From Burkholderiales bacterium (GTDB lineage Bacteria > Pseudomonadota > Gammaproteobacteria > Burkholderiales > Burkholderiaceae_A): a stretch of DNA of 5,614 nt. This document shows, piece by piece, positions 4,908-5,614 of the stretch. The stretch's first letter is position 1. The number at the start of each line of letters is the position of its first letter. The stretch lies in contig JAURFZ010000096.1 in the NCBI GenBank assembly GCA_030834045.1, forward strand, positions 1 through 5,614, read 5' to 3'. Made by a program: the position numbers and the translations under genes. The notes under the pieces are model-generated. The model had not been told where the DNA came from, did no database searches, and saw only the letters and a program-made list of their open reading frames with translations.

Positions 4908-5614
4908 TTAGGGCACAGTGACCCAGCCCTCCATAATGCGTCTCGCCGACCGGCTCATAAGAGCCTTGGTCACCTGCCACTGCCCATTCGTTTCGGTGGC
5001 CTCAGCGCCAACGCGCAGCGTTCCCGATGGATGCCCAAACCGAACTGCCTGTCGTGGCCCACCGCCTGCTGCTTCATTCACCAGTGTTCCTGGAATAGAT
5101 GCCGCCACGCCAATGGCAACGGCCGCTGTACCCATCATGGCGTGGTGAAGCTTTCCCATGGACACGGCGCGCACCAAAAGATCAATAGACTGTGCGTCGA
5201 TTAATCGACCGCTTGAGGCGGTGTAGCTTTGAGGTGCCGCCACAAAAGCAATTTTTGGAGTGTGCTGCCTTTGAGCCGCCTCATCGAGGTTTTGAATGAG
5301 ACCCATCTGCAAGGCCCCGTAGGCCCGCAGTTTCTCAAGCCGGGCGAGCCGGTCGGGCTGGCCATTAATGTCTTCCTGAAGCTCGGTTCCAGTGAAACCG
5401 AGGTCATGGGCGCGCAGAAAAATGGTGGGGATGCCGGCGTTAATAAAGGTTACCGCGAGCTCGGGTTCACCGGGCACCTTCAGCGTGTCGATAAGTTTTC
5501 CCGTGGGGAATAAGGCGCCTGCAGATTCCTCGTCGGACTCTGCAGCGGGGTCAAGGAATTCAAGCTGAACTTCGGCGGCTGCAAAGGTGACACCATCAAG
5601 TTCAAAGTCGCCGA
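4908..5614 (-). CDS. prpF: 2-methylaconitate isomerase PrpF (AcnD accessory protein), C-terminal part
   Basis: PrpF isomerises the 2-methylaconitate made by the AcnD dehydratase into the isomer used by aconitase in the 2-methylcitrate cycle. The frame is open from the right edge to a TAA at 4908-4910, giving 234 visible residues of a family normally near 390-400. A Val (GTG) at 5477 is internal, not a start. The visible part reads through LDGVTFAAAEVQLEFLDP, GALFPTGKLID, INAGIPTIF, AYGALQMGLI, RQHTPKIAFVA, SMGKLHHAMMGTAAVAIG, RFGHPSGTLRVGAEA and the tail ALMSRSARRIMEGWV. I recognise these as PrpF signatures. No cysteine is visible; the residues implicated in catalysis lie in the missing N-terminal part. 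PrpF normally follows acnD, so acnD is expected just beyond the window. The spacer to the prpE start is 82 bases, compatible with an operon. Confidence 0.95.
   Translation of the reverse strand, partial: GDFELDGVTFAAAEVQLEFLDPAAESDEESAGALFPTGKLIDTLKVPGEPELAVTFINAGIPTIFLRAHDLGFTGTELQEDINGQPDRLARLEKLRAYGALQMGLIQNLDEAAQRQHTPKIAFVAAPQSYTASSGRLIDAQSIDLLVRAVSMGKLHHAMMGTAAVAIGVAASIPGTLVNEAAGGGPRQAVRFGHPSGTLRVGAEATETNGQWQVTKALMSRSARRIMEGWVTVP

Noticed and set aside
1..5614. A mobile element, CRISPR array, defence system or tRNA/rRNA gene
   Set aside because: No transposase-like frame, terminal inverted repeats, regularly spaced repeats or tRNA-like folds were seen. The genes are ordinary chaperone and catabolic genes.

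Overview
The window looks like chromosomal DNA from a Burkholderiales-type betaproteobacterium. This rests on memory of family sequences, not on a search: the DnaJ protein, the DnaK tail ending in a VVDADFKEVK-type sequence, and PrpE and PrpF all read like the betaproteobacterial versions. Coding density is high and base composition is moderately GC-rich. I see no transposase, tRNA, rRNA, CRISPR array or phage gene.

Layout. Plus strand, left: the last 15 codons of dnaK (1-48), a 98-base gap with two GC-rich hairpins, and a complete dnaJ (147-1280). Everything else is on the minus strand and converges on dnaJ. Read in its own direction of transcription, from right to left, it runs: the 3' part of prpF (cut by the right edge), prpE (start reassigned to the ATG at 4825), a 70-codon membrane-protein gene of unknown function (2824 to 2612), and a 412-codon major facilitator transporter (2562 to 1324). 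Gaps between these minus-strand genes are 82, 84 and 49 bases, so one prp-linked transcription unit is possible but not proven. Only 43 bases separate the two convergent blocks, and they hold a nested dyad structure.

How the genes work together. DnaK and DnaJ form the Hsp70 folding machine. PrpE activates propionate to propionyl-CoA. PrpF belongs to the AcnD/PrpF branch of the 2-methylcitrate cycle, which replaces PrpD in many proteobacteria, so acnD, prpC and prpB would be expected beyond the right edge. The transporter and the small membrane protein lie downstream of prpE; a role linked to propionate is only a positional guess.

Nothing here is clearly an undescribed system. The parts most worth a second look are the 70-residue membrane protein with a strong ribosome binding site, the paired dyads overlapping that site, and the repeated, competing hairpin arms between dnaK and dnaJ.
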